This document shows positions 24,470 through 32,637 of a stretch of DNA of 64,000 nucleotides, piece after piece (the stretch's first letter is position 1; every line of letters starts with the position of its first letter). Origin of the DNA: Acidobacteriota bacterium (GTDB taxonomy: Bacteria; Acidobacteriota; Thermoanaerobaculia; Gp7-AA8); assembly GCA_021325515.1 (NCBI GenBank), contig JAJPHC010000039.1:149774-213773 (forward strand), in the 5' to 3' direction. The translations under genes were made by a program, and so were the position numbers. Under the pieces are notes generated by a model. That model was not told the origin of the DNA, searched no databases, and saw nothing but the letters and a program-made list of their open reading frames with translations.

Positions 24470-25582
24470 CTACCGCGCGGCTGCCGCCTCTTCGACATAC
24501 GGCACGACGTCGAAGCTGCGCACGTAGAGCTCGTGAATCTGCTCCATCTCCGCATCGTTGAGCGGCTCGTGCTTCGACGCGCCGGCGAATTCCTCGAGTT
24601 GCTCTTCGTTGTAGATGTTCGGCAGCGCCGACACGATCGACGGATGCGCGTAGAGCCACAAGAGCGCGAGCTGGCCGATCGTCACGCCGCGCGCTTCGCA
24701 CAACGCCTTGAGACGATCGACCTTCTGCAGTCCTTCGACCAGCCACGCGCGCGGGCGATGCGAGCGGTGATCGTTCTCATCGAACTTCGTATCGAGCGTG
24801 TACTTGCCTTCCAGCATCCCCGAGGAGTGCGTGACGCGGATGAGAAACTGCGGATCGGGATTCGCCTTCCACGCGCGGAACGAATGATCGAAGGCGGACG
24901 TCGGCGCGCAGACGCGCTTGTTCGTCTCTCCCCGCTCCGCTTCGGCGACCCCACCATACGTTGCACCACGCTCGGCGGCGAGAATGAACTCGCGTCCCGG
25001 ATCCTGCTCGAGGATGTTGTAGATCATCTGCGTCAGCGGTGCGCGGCGCACCGCCGTCGAGTAGATGCCCTCGTCACGCCAGCCGATCGCCGGTCCGAGC
25101 GACGGACCGTACGACGAGATCTTTCCTTCCTGTTTCAGCGCTTCCAGCGTTTCCCAATGCTCGTCCTGCATCAGCACCGTGACACGCGGATTGTGCGGCT
25201 GATAGATCGCGATGTGATCGACACCGAGCCGCTTCATCGACTGCTCACAGGCAAAGCGGATGAACTTCGGCGACATGTCCTGCGGCAGTTCGCGCTGGCC
25301 GCGCGGACGCTCCGGATTGTTGTAGAAGTCGTAGCCGAACTTCGTCCCGATGATCAGGTCGGGATGATCCTTCAGGATCGGAGCGAGGATCGTCTCGCCA
25401 CGGCCGTTGCCATAGGCGTCGGCGGTGTCGATGTAGTTGATGCCGTAGTCGATCGCGCGGCGGATGATCCGCTGCGCTTCTGCATCGCTGTAATCTCCCC
25501 ACCAGCCGGTCGACACGGTCCAGGTGCCGAAGCCGAGCTCGGAGAGTTGCAGATCGGTGTTGTGCAGCTTGCGATAGCGCAT
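24470..25582 (-). CDS. Aldo/keto reductase
   Basis: 370-aa NAD(P)H-dependent aldo/keto reductase. The catalytic tetrad is present: Asp52, Tyr57 (IDTADAYG), Lys81 (GTKFGYD) and His130 (YQPHNP). N-terminus LSELGFGTWTVS is typical. An insert after about residue 200 (AERGATYGGVAEAERGE) makes it longer than the usual 320 aa. Substrate unknown. Confidence 0.9.
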   Translation of the reverse strand: MRYRKLHNTDLQLSELGFGTWTVSTGWWGDYSDAEAQRIIRRAIDYGINYIDTADAYGNGRGETILAPILKDHPDLIIGTKFGYDFYNNPERPRGQRELPQDMSPKFIRFACEQSMKRLGVDHIAIYQPHNPRVTVLMQDEHWETLEALKQEGKISSYGPSLGPAIGWRDEGIYSTAVRRAPLTQMIYNILEQDPGREFILAAERGATYGGVAEAERGETNKRVCAPTSAFDHSFRAWKANPDPQFLIRVTHSSGMLEGKYTLDTKFDENDHRSHRPRAWLVEGLQKVDRLKALCEARGVTIGQLALLWLYAHPSIVSALPNIYNEEQLEEFAGASKHEPLNDAEMEQIHELYVRSFDVVPYVEEAAAAR

Positions 25583-25669
25583 GGGGGTGGGCCTCCGTGG
25601 CCGTAGATTATCACCGCCTCAGCATCAGCTCGATCGCCAGTTACTAGTCCCGGCTTCTTCGCGCGATCG

Positions 25670-26440
25670 CTATCGCCCTGCCCTGCGCCGCCGCGGTATT
25701 TCCACCTTGACCGTCAGTTCGTGGACCTGCTCAACGACGCCGGGCGGACCCAGACCGTAGGTGATGGCGTTGACCCATGTCAGCCGATAGAGCCCTGGCG
25801 AGAGCGGACCCACATCGATCGCCGCATCCACGCACCGCGAGAAGATCGGGGCAGCATCGCCGGACGACACTGGCTGCCGCACCGCGATGTGGTTGCCTTC
25901 AACCGTCGCCGTTCCTCGGCCGCTGTAAAACTCATTCGACGCAAGCAGCGCGTCGTAGTGCAACTCGTATCCGCGCTTCTCCGCCGAATACGTGACGAAT
26001 GCATTGGCAGCCGGATAGCAAGCCGACGGAACCACGAAGTCCGCAAGCCTGTACTTGAACGCCGCCGGACCCGATTCGTTCATCACGGTCACTTCGAGAT
26101 CGATCGAGTACGTTCCCGCTTCCACGTACAACAATGCCGATTCGCGGTGCTCCGCCTCGCCATTCGGATTTGGTGTCGCGGTCTGCCGGATGGTGATGTT
26201 GTGAGGCATCCCATACGTCATGAAGCCCGGATAGACGAAATTCCACGGGCCACTCTGCGGCACGATCGGCGCGTCGAACTTCATCGACGGCGCGACCTTC
26301 TGCGACCAGATGAGCGTCACCACATTCGCATCTCGCGGGTGTTCGGGAACGACGACCGCGACCGGCGCCGCGATGCTCTGCGCACCGAGTTGCACAGCGA
26401 TGAACGACAACAACAGAGCCACGACTGCGTTTTTCATCAT
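25670..26440 (-). CDS. Exported protein of unknown function
   Basis: 256-aa protein with a signal peptide (AVVALLLSFIAVQLGAQS). The remainder is beta-rich with Tyr/Val-rich strands and few Cys, and ends in a basic tail (IPRRRRAGR). I do not recognise the family. A hairpin immediately upstream (26459-26478) precedes the start on the minus strand by 19 nt. Confidence 0.65.
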   Translation of the reverse strand: MMKNAVVALLLSFIAVQLGAQSIAAPVAVVVPEHPRDANVVTLIWSQKVAPSMKFDAPIVPQSGPWNFVYPGFMTYGMPHNITIRQTATPNPNGEAEHRESALLYVEAGTYSIDLEVTVMNESGPAAFKYRLADFVVPSACYPAANAFVTYSAEKRGYELHYDALLASNEFYSGRGTATVEGNHIAVRQPVSSGDAAPIFSRCVDAAIDVGPLSPGLYRLTWVNAITYGLGPPGVVEQVHELTVKVEIPRRRRAGR

Positions 26441-26458
26441 GACGCCTTAAAGAGAAAA

Positions 26459-26478
26459 GGCGCAGCCGAGGCTGCGCC
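26459..26478 (-). terminator. GGCGCAGC hairpin with minus-strand T tract
   Basis: GGCGCAGC (26459-26466), CGAG, GCTGCGCC (26471-26478). Reading the minus strand, TTTTCTCTTT follows. It could stop minus-strand transcripts entering from upstream or act as an attenuator for the gene starting at 26440. A sister hairpin is at 27049-27075. Confidence 0.55.
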
Positions 26479-26562
26479 GTCCGTTCGTTCGATGAAACTG
26501 CCGAAGGATATCACGCGCCCTCGCGGGGCGTATCATGAGTCGTCCAGCAAGCGAGGTGCACG

Positions 26563-27024
26563 ATGGTCCGAACATCACTGGCTCTGCTCGCGCTCACGAT
26601 CTTTCTCACGGCCCACTGCGGGCAGAAGGAGAAGGCGAGGACGACCGAGAGCGACCGCTGGAACGCGATGCAGCAGGATCCCGGGATGAATGCGATCGCG
26701 CGGAATTACGAGGCGAAATCCTCTCCCCCCGAACCTGCTCGCGAAGGAGCGCCGCACATCAACACCGTCGAGGGGCAATGGGCGGCGATCGCCGATCGGA
26801 TCGAAGGAGTGATCACGCTCACGGGCAGCAACATGCCGAAGAACGCGACGGTCACGAGCCGCTCTCCCTACGTCACGGTCGGCGCCATCGAGAGCGATGC
26901 CAGCCGCACGCTCGTGAGCATCACGATCGATCCCGCGACTCCGGCCGGAAATCTCGAGCTCGAGTACACCGCGCCCGGCTTTCCGCCCGTCGATTTCACA
27001 GTCGGCTACTCGCCGCCGCAATGA
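26563..27024 (+). CDS. Small exported protein, probable lipoprotein
   Basis: 153-aa protein with a hydrophobic leader ending LTAHC (Cys19); His before Cys is unusual for a lipobox, so lipidation is uncertain. After a charged linker the C-terminal 80 residues form an Ig-like/beta-sandwich pattern (VITLTGSNMPKNATVT, LVSITIDPATPAGNLEL). Function unknown. The gene lies between two sister GGCGCAGC hairpins. Confidence 0.65.
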   Translation: MVRTSLALLALTIFLTAHCGQKEKARTTESDRWNAMQQDPGMNAIARNYEAKSSPPEPAREGAPHINTVEGQWAAIADRIEGVITLTGSNMPKNATVTSRSPYVTVGAIESDASRTLVSITIDPATPAGNLELEYTAPGFPPVDFTVGYSPPQ

Positions 27025-27048
27025 ACCGGTGACGGCGATCCAAACGAA

Positions 27049-27075
27049 AACGGCGCAGCGGGATGCTGCGCCGTT
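27049..27075 (-). terminator. Intrinsic terminator for enoyl-CoA hydratase gene
   Basis: AACGGCGCAGC (27049-27059), GGGAT, GCTGCGCCGTT (27065-27075). On the minus strand TTTTCGTTT follows. It lies between convergent genes and may serve both. Confidence 0.8.
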
Positions 27076-27096
27076 CATCGTTCCTGTGAATTCGGC

Positions 27097-27885
27097 TTAC
27101 TTGCCGGCGAATGCAGGCTTGCGCTTCTGGTTGTATGCGCCGAGGCCTTCCTTCGCATCTTCGCTCTGGAAGAGCTGCTGCTGCAGCTCGCGCTCGATCG
27201 CCAGCGCGGACTCGAACGGCACTTCCCAGCCGCTCTGCACCGAACGCTTGATGCGGCCAACGGCTTTCGACGCCTTGTTCGGCGGGCAGAAGCTCCACGC
27301 GTATTCCATCACGCGATCCCACCATCCCTCGGCCGGCCACACCTTGTTGACGATCCCGAGCTCTTCGGCCTGCTCGAACTCGATGAGGCCGCCCTCGACC
27401 ATCATCTCGATCGACTTCGACTTGCCGACGATGCGCGAGAGCCGCTGCGTGCCGCCGGTGCCCGGCAGAACGCCGAGGTTGATTTCGGGCAGACCGACTT
27501 TGCCGGCGCCCTGCTTCGCGATCCGGATGTCCGCAGCCATCGCGATCTCGAGTCCGCCGCCGACCGTGTGGCCGTTCAGCGCTGCGATCACGAGCTTCGG
27601 CGTCTGCTCGAGACGGTTCAGCGTCTCGTTCGCATGCAGACAGAAGTAGTACTTGAATCCCGGCGTCACCTCGGAAAGCATCTTGATGTTCGCGCCGGCG
27701 GAGAAGAACTTGTCGCCCGATCCGCGGAGCACGATGACATGAACCGAATCGTCCATGCGAGCCTCGAGGATGCAGGAGTCCAACTCCTTGTTCATTTCGT
27801 AGGTGTAGGTGTTGGCAGGGGGATCATTCAATTCGAGAATTGCGACGCCCTTTTCAACCCTGTAGTCGACCAGATTTCCAGCCAT
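27097..27885 (-). CDS. Enoyl-CoA hydratase/isomerase family protein
   Basis: 262-aa crotonase-fold enzyme, probably adding water to 2-enoyl-CoA in beta-oxidation or a related pathway. Both catalytic glutamates are present: Glu113 (GGGLEIAM) and Glu134 (LPEINLG), with oxyanion-hole segment FSAGANIKML. The start is ATG 27885 (MAGNLVDYRV). The in-frame ORF extends further upstream, but it has no family similarity there. Confidence 0.92.
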   Translation of the reverse strand: MAGNLVDYRVEKGVAILELNDPPANTYTYEMNKELDSCILEARMDDSVHVIVLRGSGDKFFSAGANIKMLSEVTPGFKYYFCLHANETLNRLEQTPKLVIAALNGHTVGGGLEIAMAADIRIAKQGAGKVGLPEINLGVLPGTGGTQRLSRIVGKSKSIEMMVEGGLIEFEQAEELGIVNKVWPAEGWWDRVMEYAWSFCPPNKASKAVGRIKRSVQSGWEVPFESALAIERELQQQLFQSEDAKEGLGAYNQKRKPAFAGK

Positions 27886-27926
27886 TCGAATCTCCGTTTT
27901 CTTGATGAAGTGGGGGATTGTACGCC

Positions 27927-28028
27927 ATGAGGCTTTTCTGCGGATTTCTCTTCGCGCTCGCGACGACTGTCTTCGCTGCTGAACCACCGATCACGGCGAT
28001 TCATGCCCGGCGTCTGACAACCGTATAG
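27927..28028 (+). pseudogene. Truncated signal-peptide ORF ending in a repeat
   Basis: A 33-codon ORF starting at ATG 27927 encodes a good signal peptide (FCGFLFALATTVFA) followed by EPPITAIHARRLTTV and then TAG. The mature part resembles the first residues of exported amidohydrolases (AIRAxRLxDV type). The TAG (28026-28028) lies in the first unit of a GTAGGACA-type repeat, after which no continuation is seen. It is probably the remnant of a gene cut off by the repeat or by a deletion ending there; it might still be a short peptide gene. Confidence 0.45.
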
Positions 28029-28085
28029 GACGACCTCTCAGGTTGTCCCGTGGTGTGTGAGGGACAAGCTGAGAGCTTGTCCTAC
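28024..28085. repeat. GTAGGACA palindromic repeat
   Basis: Arms TAGGACGACCTCTCAGG and the complementary GACAAGCTGAGAGC region form an inverted pair ending in GTCCTAC. It fills the space between the gene remnant and the phosphofructokinase stop and supplies the TAG stop to both. Confidence 0.85.
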
Positions 28086-29161
28086 AAGCCATCCCCGAAG
28101 GAGACGCCGAGACTCCTCGCGGTCTGCACCATCTGCCCCTGGGGATCGACGTACTTCATCTTCGACACCGCGTCCTTGATTGCGACGGAGACGATTTCGT
28201 CGCCGCGCAACGCGACCATCTTTCCGAACTCGCGCCGGCCGAGGAGATCGGCTGCAGCTTTGCCGAATCGCGTGGCGAGGATGCGGTCGTATGCGATCGG
28301 CGATCCCCCGCGCTGGATATGGCCGAGGACCGTGACGCGGATCTCGTGCTTGATGTGCTGCGCGATCTGATCGGCGACGCGATAGGCGATGCCGCCCAGC
28401 CGCTTCGAGCGGCGGTCGAGGTACGCCTCTTCGCCGCCTACCGCTTTCGATCCTTCCGCAACGACGATCAGATCGAAGGTCGCGCCCTCCCGATCGCGTG
28501 TGCGGATCGAGGAGATGATGTTCTCCGGCGTGTACGGAATCTCGGGGATGAGAATGATGTCGGCGCCGCCCGCCAGTCCCGAGTAGAGCGCGATCCATCC
28601 CGCATCGCGGCCCATGACCTCGAGGATCATCACGCGGTCGTGACTCTCGGCCGTGGTGTGCAGCCGGTCCACCGCTTCCGTCGCGACGGACACGGCCGTG
28701 AAAAAGCCGAAGGTGTAGTCGGTGGCGGCGAGATCGTTGTCGATCGTCTTCGGCACGGCGACCATCGGGATGCCCATGTCGCAGAGCCTCTGCGCGATCT
28801 TGAGCGTGCCGTCGCCGCCGATCGCGATGATGCCGTCGATGCCGAGCTTATGAATGTTCTCGACGCATTCCGCCGAACGATCGACACAGATCCGCTCGCC
28901 ATCCTTCATCGCCGGATACTCGAACGGATTCCCGCGATTCGTGGTGCGAAGCAGCGTGCCGCCTTTCGGAAGAATGCCGCGGATCGCTTCGACCGACAAA
29001 GGAATTGCTGAGCTGGTCAGAAGTCCCTCGAATCCGAATTGAATCCCGAGAACTTCGAAGTCGTAATCGCGGATCGCGGTGCGGACGGCCGCGCGAATGA
29101 CTGCGTTGAGGCCGGGACAATCGCCGCCGCCGGTGAGAATGCCGATGCGCTTGCGGGCCAT
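28082..29161 (-). CDS. pfkA: 6-phosphofructokinase
   Basis: 359-aa PFK phosphorylating fructose 6-phosphate in glycolysis. Motifs: GGGDCPGLNA (11-20), GGDGT (115-119), PKTIDND (137-143, catalytic Asp141) and MGRDAGWIA. Gly118 (ATP-type) combined with Lys138 in PKTIDND is the pattern of the mixed-substrate group III enzymes, so ATP versus pyrophosphate use cannot be decided from sequence. The start is ATG 29161 (MARKRIGILT); upstream in-frame ATG 29203 would add 14 unrelated residues. Its TAG stop lies in the GTAGGACA repeat. Confidence 0.93.
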   Translation of the reverse strand: MARKRIGILTGGGDCPGLNAVIRAAVRTAIRDYDFEVLGIQFGFEGLLTSSAIPLSVEAIRGILPKGGTLLRTTNRGNPFEYPAMKDGERICVDRSAECVENIHKLGIDGIIAIGGDGTLKIAQRLCDMGIPMVAVPKTIDNDLAATDYTFGFFTAVSVATEAVDRLHTTAESHDRVMILEVMGRDAGWIALYSGLAGGADIILIPEIPYTPENIISSIRTRDREGATFDLIVVAEGSKAVGGEEAYLDRRSKRLGGIAYRVADQIAQHIKHEIRVTVLGHIQRGGSPIAYDRILATRFGKAAADLLGRREFGKMVALRGDEIVSVAIKDAVSKMKYVDPQGQMVQTARSLGVSFGDGL

Positions 29162-29249
29162 GGGCGAACAATAACAGGCATGGCACTCCCATTGCTCAAC
29201 CATAAGGAGCCGGCGCCATCAATGCGCCGGCCCAAACTGTGGAGGAGAC

Positions 29250-29498
29250 ATGAACATTCTTGGATGGCTCTTATTCGGATTGATCGTCGGCGCGATCGCC
29301 AAGTTCCTCATGCCGGGCAATGATCCGGGCGGCTGGATCGTGACGATTCTGCTGGGCATCGCCGGATCGTTCGTCGGTGGTTTTCTCGCTTCTGCGATCG
29401 GTCACAATGAACAGACGGCGGGGTGGATCGGCTCCATCATCGGAGCGATGGTCCTCCTCTTCATCTACAGGCTGATCGCCGGCAGACGAACGGTCTGA
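29250..29498 (+). CDS. GlsB/YeaQ/YmgE-family membrane protein
   Basis: 82-aa protein with three hydrophobic segments and the family pattern GWLLFGLIVGAIAKFLMPG, GGWIVTILLGIAGSFVGG. It is linked to general stress responses in other bacteria and called transglycosylase-associated, though the biochemical function is not known. GGAGGAG precedes ATG 29250. Confidence 0.92.
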   Translation: MNILGWLLFGLIVGAIAKFLMPGNDPGGWIVTILLGIAGSFVGGFLASAIGHNEQTAGWIGSIIGAMVLLFIYRLIAGRRTV

Positions 29499-29556
29499 CC
29501 CCGGCCCCTTCGTGAAAGAACAAGGCCTCGCGCAGTCCCGGCGAGGCCTTCGTCGT

Positions 29557-29645
29557 GTGTAGGACAGGCGCCCTCGCCGTGTAGGACAGGCGCCCTCGCC
29601 TGTCCCATCAAGAGCCGACAGGCGAGGGCGCCTGTCGTACACACT
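29557..29645. repeat. GGACAGGCGCC palindromic repeat (copy 1)
   Basis: TGTAGGACAGGCGCCC occurs twice in tandem (from 29558 and 29580), and the complementary GGCGAGGGCGCC...GTACACA follows at about 29617-29645. A separate AAGGCCTCGC/GCGAGGCCTT hairpin is at 29522-29550. The rest of the 29499-29809 spacer shows the ECF-like promoter below and otherwise nothing. Confidence 0.85.
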
Positions 29646-29684
29646 GTTCAACGATTTGTCACCGGATTCGTAACTCCCATCAGC

Positions 29685-29709
29685 GAACCACCTAATGCAT
29701 CGTTACGTC
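29685..29709 (+). promoter_or_regulatory. Candidate ECF (sigma-E-like) promoter for htrA
   Basis: GAAC (29685-29688), 17-nt spacer, CGTC (29706-29709), matching the common ECF pattern GGAAC-N16/17-CGTC. It lies about 100 nt before the HtrA start; envelope-stress sigma factors control htrA/degP in other bacteria. Confidence 0.35.
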
Positions 29710-29809
29710 TGATACGGTAGAAGGTGCGCGCTCCACCGTTCGCAATTCCGCGCGGGCGCGCTCTGTTTCCTACACACGTTCAGAGTTCCCAGGAGGAGTT
29801 CGAATAGTC

Positions 29810-31372
29810 ATGACAGCATCGACGAAACGAATTTTGTCGACCATCGCCATCGTCATCGCCTCGGTCGCGTTCGGGGTGATCATCAGCGCCGATCTCGGTC
29901 TGATGCGCAATTCACACGCGCAACCCGCTCCACAAATCCAGACGTCGTCCGGGCCGGTCACGAGCGTGACGATCCCGTCGTTCGCCGATGTCGCCGCCCG
30001 CGTGATGCCCGCGGTCGTCTCCATCCGCTCGACAGAAATCGTCAAGAGCAGCGAGATGCGCCAGCAGCACGGCGGGTTCGACCCGTTCGAGTTCTTCTTC
30101 CCGAATCCGGGACAGACACCGCGCCGGCGCGGCATGCAGCAGACGCCGAACGATGATGACGACGAGCACGCGCAGCGCAGCGGCGGCTCGGGCTTCATCA
30201 TCTCGCCGGATGGCTACATCCTGACGAACAATCACGTCATCGAAGGGGCGACGAAAGTCGAAGTGCACTACGGCGCCGACGAGAACGGCAACGGCGGGCA
30301 CACCGTCGAAGCGAAGATCGTCGGGCACGACGCCGCGACCGACATCGCCCTGCTGAAGATCGAGTCGAACGGCAATCTGCCGAACATTCCTCTCGGCGAC
30401 AGCGACCGCATTCGCAAGGGCGACTGGGCGATCGCCGTCGGCAATCCGTTCGAGTTCGAGAACACGCTCACGGTCGGCGTCATCTCCGCGAAGGGGCGTT
30501 CACTCGGCCTTTCGACGCAGACGCGCTCGTTCGAGAACTTCATCCAGACCGACGCCGCCATCAACTTCGGCAATTCCGGCGGCCCGCTCATCAACATCAA
30601 CGGTGAAGTCGTCGGCATCAACACCGCGATCCGCGGCGGCGGCGCGCAGGGCATCGGCTTCGCGACTCCGATCAACACGGCGAAGCGGCTCCTGCCGCAG
30701 CTCAAGCAGGGCAAGATCGTCCGCGGCTACCTCGGCATGGGTATCTATGAGGTGACCGAGGACGTGAAGCAGGCCTTCAATCTGCCGGAAGCGCGCGGCG
30801 CACTCGTGCAGCAGGTCGAGCCGGGCAAGCCCGCTGACAAAGCCGGCATCGAGAAGGGCGACGTCATCATCGAGATCGACGGCCGCAAGATCAACACGAA
30901 CCGCGAGCTGATCGACTACATCTCCTATCTGCCCGTCGGCACGAAGGTGAACATCACGCTGATCCGCAACGGCCAGCGCAAGACCGTCACCGCAACGACC
31001 GCAGAGCGCCCGAATGAGGGCGATCAGAGCGAAGAGTCGGCGACCGAGAACAACGGCCCGACGAAGAACCGCCTCGGCGTTTCGGTGCAGGAGATCACTC
31101 CGCAGACCCGCCAGCTCTACGGCCTCGGCGACAGCGTCAAGGGTGTCGTCGTCACCGGCGTGAAGGAAGTCTCGCCCGCCGGCGAAGCCGGCATCGCCGA
31201 AGGCGACGTGATCAGCGAAGTGCAGGGGCAGAAGATCAACAACGCAGCCGACTTCCGCGCGGCAGTCGATGGGCTCAAGGGCGGCACGACGATCCGCATC
31301 TACGTGACGAGCAGCGGCGGCGGCCGCGGAAGCCAGTCGCTGTCCGGCTACCGCTTCCTGCGCATTCCCTGA
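29810..31372 (+). CDS. HtrA/DegP-family serine protease with two PDZ domains
   Basis: 520-aa periplasmic protease/chaperone handling misfolded envelope proteins. An N-terminal membrane anchor or signal (9-28) is followed by an acidic linker and a trypsin-like domain with the triad His142 (TNNHVIEG), Asp178 (ATDIALLKI) and Ser256 (NFGNSGGPL). Two PDZ domains follow (about 305-400 and 425-515). Length is typical of DegP/DegQ. AGGAGG lies upstream of ATG 29810. Confidence 0.95.
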   Translation: MTASTKRILSTIAIVIASVAFGVIISADLGLMRNSHAQPAPQIQTSSGPVTSVTIPSFADVAARVMPAVVSIRSTEIVKSSEMRQQHGGFDPFEFFFPNPGQTPRRRGMQQTPNDDDDEHAQRSGGSGFIISPDGYILTNNHVIEGATKVEVHYGADENGNGGHTVEAKIVGHDAATDIALLKIESNGNLPNIPLGDSDRIRKGDWAIAVGNPFEFENTLTVGVISAKGRSLGLSTQTRSFENFIQTDAAINFGNSGGPLININGEVVGINTAIRGGGAQGIGFATPINTAKRLLPQLKQGKIVRGYLGMGIYEVTEDVKQAFNLPEARGALVQQVEPGKPADKAGIEKGDVIIEIDGRKINTNRELIDYISYLPVGTKVNITLIRNGQRKTVTATTAERPNEGDQSEESATENNGPTKNRLGVSVQEITPQTRQLYGLGDSVKGVVVTGVKEVSPAGEAGIAEGDVISEVQGQKINNAADFRAAVDGLKGGTTIRIYVTSSGGGRGSQSLSGYRFLRIP

Positions 31373-31382
31373 CGTGAACGGC

Positions 31383-31411
31383 TGTAGGACAACCTCTCAG
31401 GTTGTCCTACA
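31383..31411. repeat. GTAGGACAACC perfect hairpin
   Basis: TGTAGGACAACCT (31383-31395), CTC, AGGTTGTCCTACA (31399-31411), 13 perfect base pairs. It lies 10 nt after the htrA stop and before ribD. Related to 28024-28085. Confidence 0.9.
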
Positions 31412-31431
31412 CGCCTTACAATGCGCGGCGC

Positions 31432-32514
31432 GTGAACGACGAGATCTTCATGCGCCGCGCCCTCGATCTCGCCGAGCGAGGCCGCTACGGCGTCAGCCCC
31501 AATCCGATGGTCGGCTGCGTCATCGTGAGCGACGGCGCGATCATCGCCGAAGGCTTTCACGAGCGCGCCGGCGAGGCCCATGCGGAAGTCGCCGCTCTCC
31601 GTCGATGCGGCGATGAAACGCGCGGCGCGACGATGTACGTGACGCTCGAGCCCTGCTGCCATCACGGCCGCACGCCGCCATGCACCGAGGCGGTGCGCGC
31701 CGCAGGCATCGCGCGGCTCGTCATCGCGATGCGCGATCCGAACTCGATCGTCGACGGGCGGGGCATTCAGGAACTGCGCGACGCCGGAATCGAAGTCGTC
31801 GTCGGAGTCCTGGAAGCCCAGGCGCGGAGACTCAACGAGAAGTTCGCATGGGCGATGTCGCAGCAGCTCCCGTTCGTGCTGCTGAAAGCCGGCATGACAC
31901 TCGACGGGAAACTCGCCACGGTGACCCGCGAGAGCCAGTGGATCACCTCGAGTGAAGCACGCGAGCGGAGTCTGCTGCTGCGCGAGGAGTACGACGCGAT
32001 TGCGATCGGCAGCGGCACGCTCATCGCCGACAACCCCCGCCTCACCCGCCGCCTCGGCGTCTCGACGTCGGTGACTCCGTTCACGCGCGTGGTGCTCGAT
32101 GCGGCAGGCGATGCACCGGCGCATGCCCAGATGTTCGCCGACGGCGGCCGGACGATTCTCTTCACGCCGCGCGCGCCGCAGGATCTCGCGTCCTCCGTCG
32201 AGGTCGTTGAAATGAACGCACCCTCCGGGCGCCTCGATCTGATCGCCGTGCTGCGCGAACTGTTTGCGCGCGGCATTCGCTCTCTCCTCGTCGAAGGGGG
32301 CTCGCTCGTCCACTCCGATTTCATCCGCCGCGGGTTATGGCAGAAGATGATCGTCTTCGCCGCGCCGGTGATCGTAGGCGGAGCAGAAGCTCCATCGATC
32401 TTCTCCGGCGAACCGGTAAGCAGGTTGACAGATGCATACCGCTTTCGGTTTGATCGGGCCGAGATCGTCGGATCCGACATCATGATCACAGCGTATCCCA
32501 GCAGCGAGGGATGA
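31432..32514 (+). CDS. ribD: Riboflavin biosynthesis bifunctional deaminase/reductase
   Basis: 360-aa bifunctional enzyme doing the deamination and side-chain reduction of the pyrimidine intermediate in riboflavin synthesis. The deaminase zinc site is His50/Glu52 (GEAHAEVA) and Cys75/Cys84 (PCCHHGRTPPC); the reductase domain begins about residue 145 (LLKAGMTLDGKLA). The start is GTG 31432; an in-frame start at 31402 would overlap the GTAGGACA hairpin. The TGA stop is inside the first GATGAGG heptamer of the next repeat. No FMN riboswitch is seen upstream. Confidence 0.95.
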   Translation: MNDEIFMRRALDLAERGRYGVSPNPMVGCVIVSDGAIIAEGFHERAGEAHAEVAALRRCGDETRGATMYVTLEPCCHHGRTPPCTEAVRAAGIARLVIAMRDPNSIVDGRGIQELRDAGIEVVVGVLEAQARRLNEKFAWAMSQQLPFVLLKAGMTLDGKLATVTRESQWITSSEARERSLLLREEYDAIAIGSGTLIADNPRLTRRLGVSTSVTPFTRVVLDAAGDAPAHAQMFADGGRTILFTPRAPQDLASSVEVVEMNAPSGRLDLIAVLRELFARGIRSLLVEGGSLVHSDFIRRGLWQKMIVFAAPVIVGGAEAPSIFSGEPVSRLTDAYRFRFDRAEIVGSDIMITAYPSSEG

Positions 32515-32637
32515 GGGATGAGGGATGAGTGATGAGTGACGAGTGATGAGTTGAATCAGTCATAACTCAGCACTCAGCACTCAGTACTCAGCACTGGTCA
32601 CTGGTCACTCGTCACTCATCACTCGTCACTCATCACT
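32507..32637. repeat. GANGAGT/GAGTGCT heptamer array, inverted arms (copy 3)
   Basis: Left arm 32507-32552 has GATGAGG and GATGAGT/GACGAGT units. The right arm 32570-32637 has CACTCAG units, then GTCACTC and ATCACTC units, the complement. It separates ribD from ribE and directly abuts the ribE ATG. Confidence 0.9.

Noticed and set aside
31373..31431. FMN riboswitch before ribD
   Set aside because: Only a 13-bp palindrome is present; the space is too short and the conserved RFN boxes are absent.
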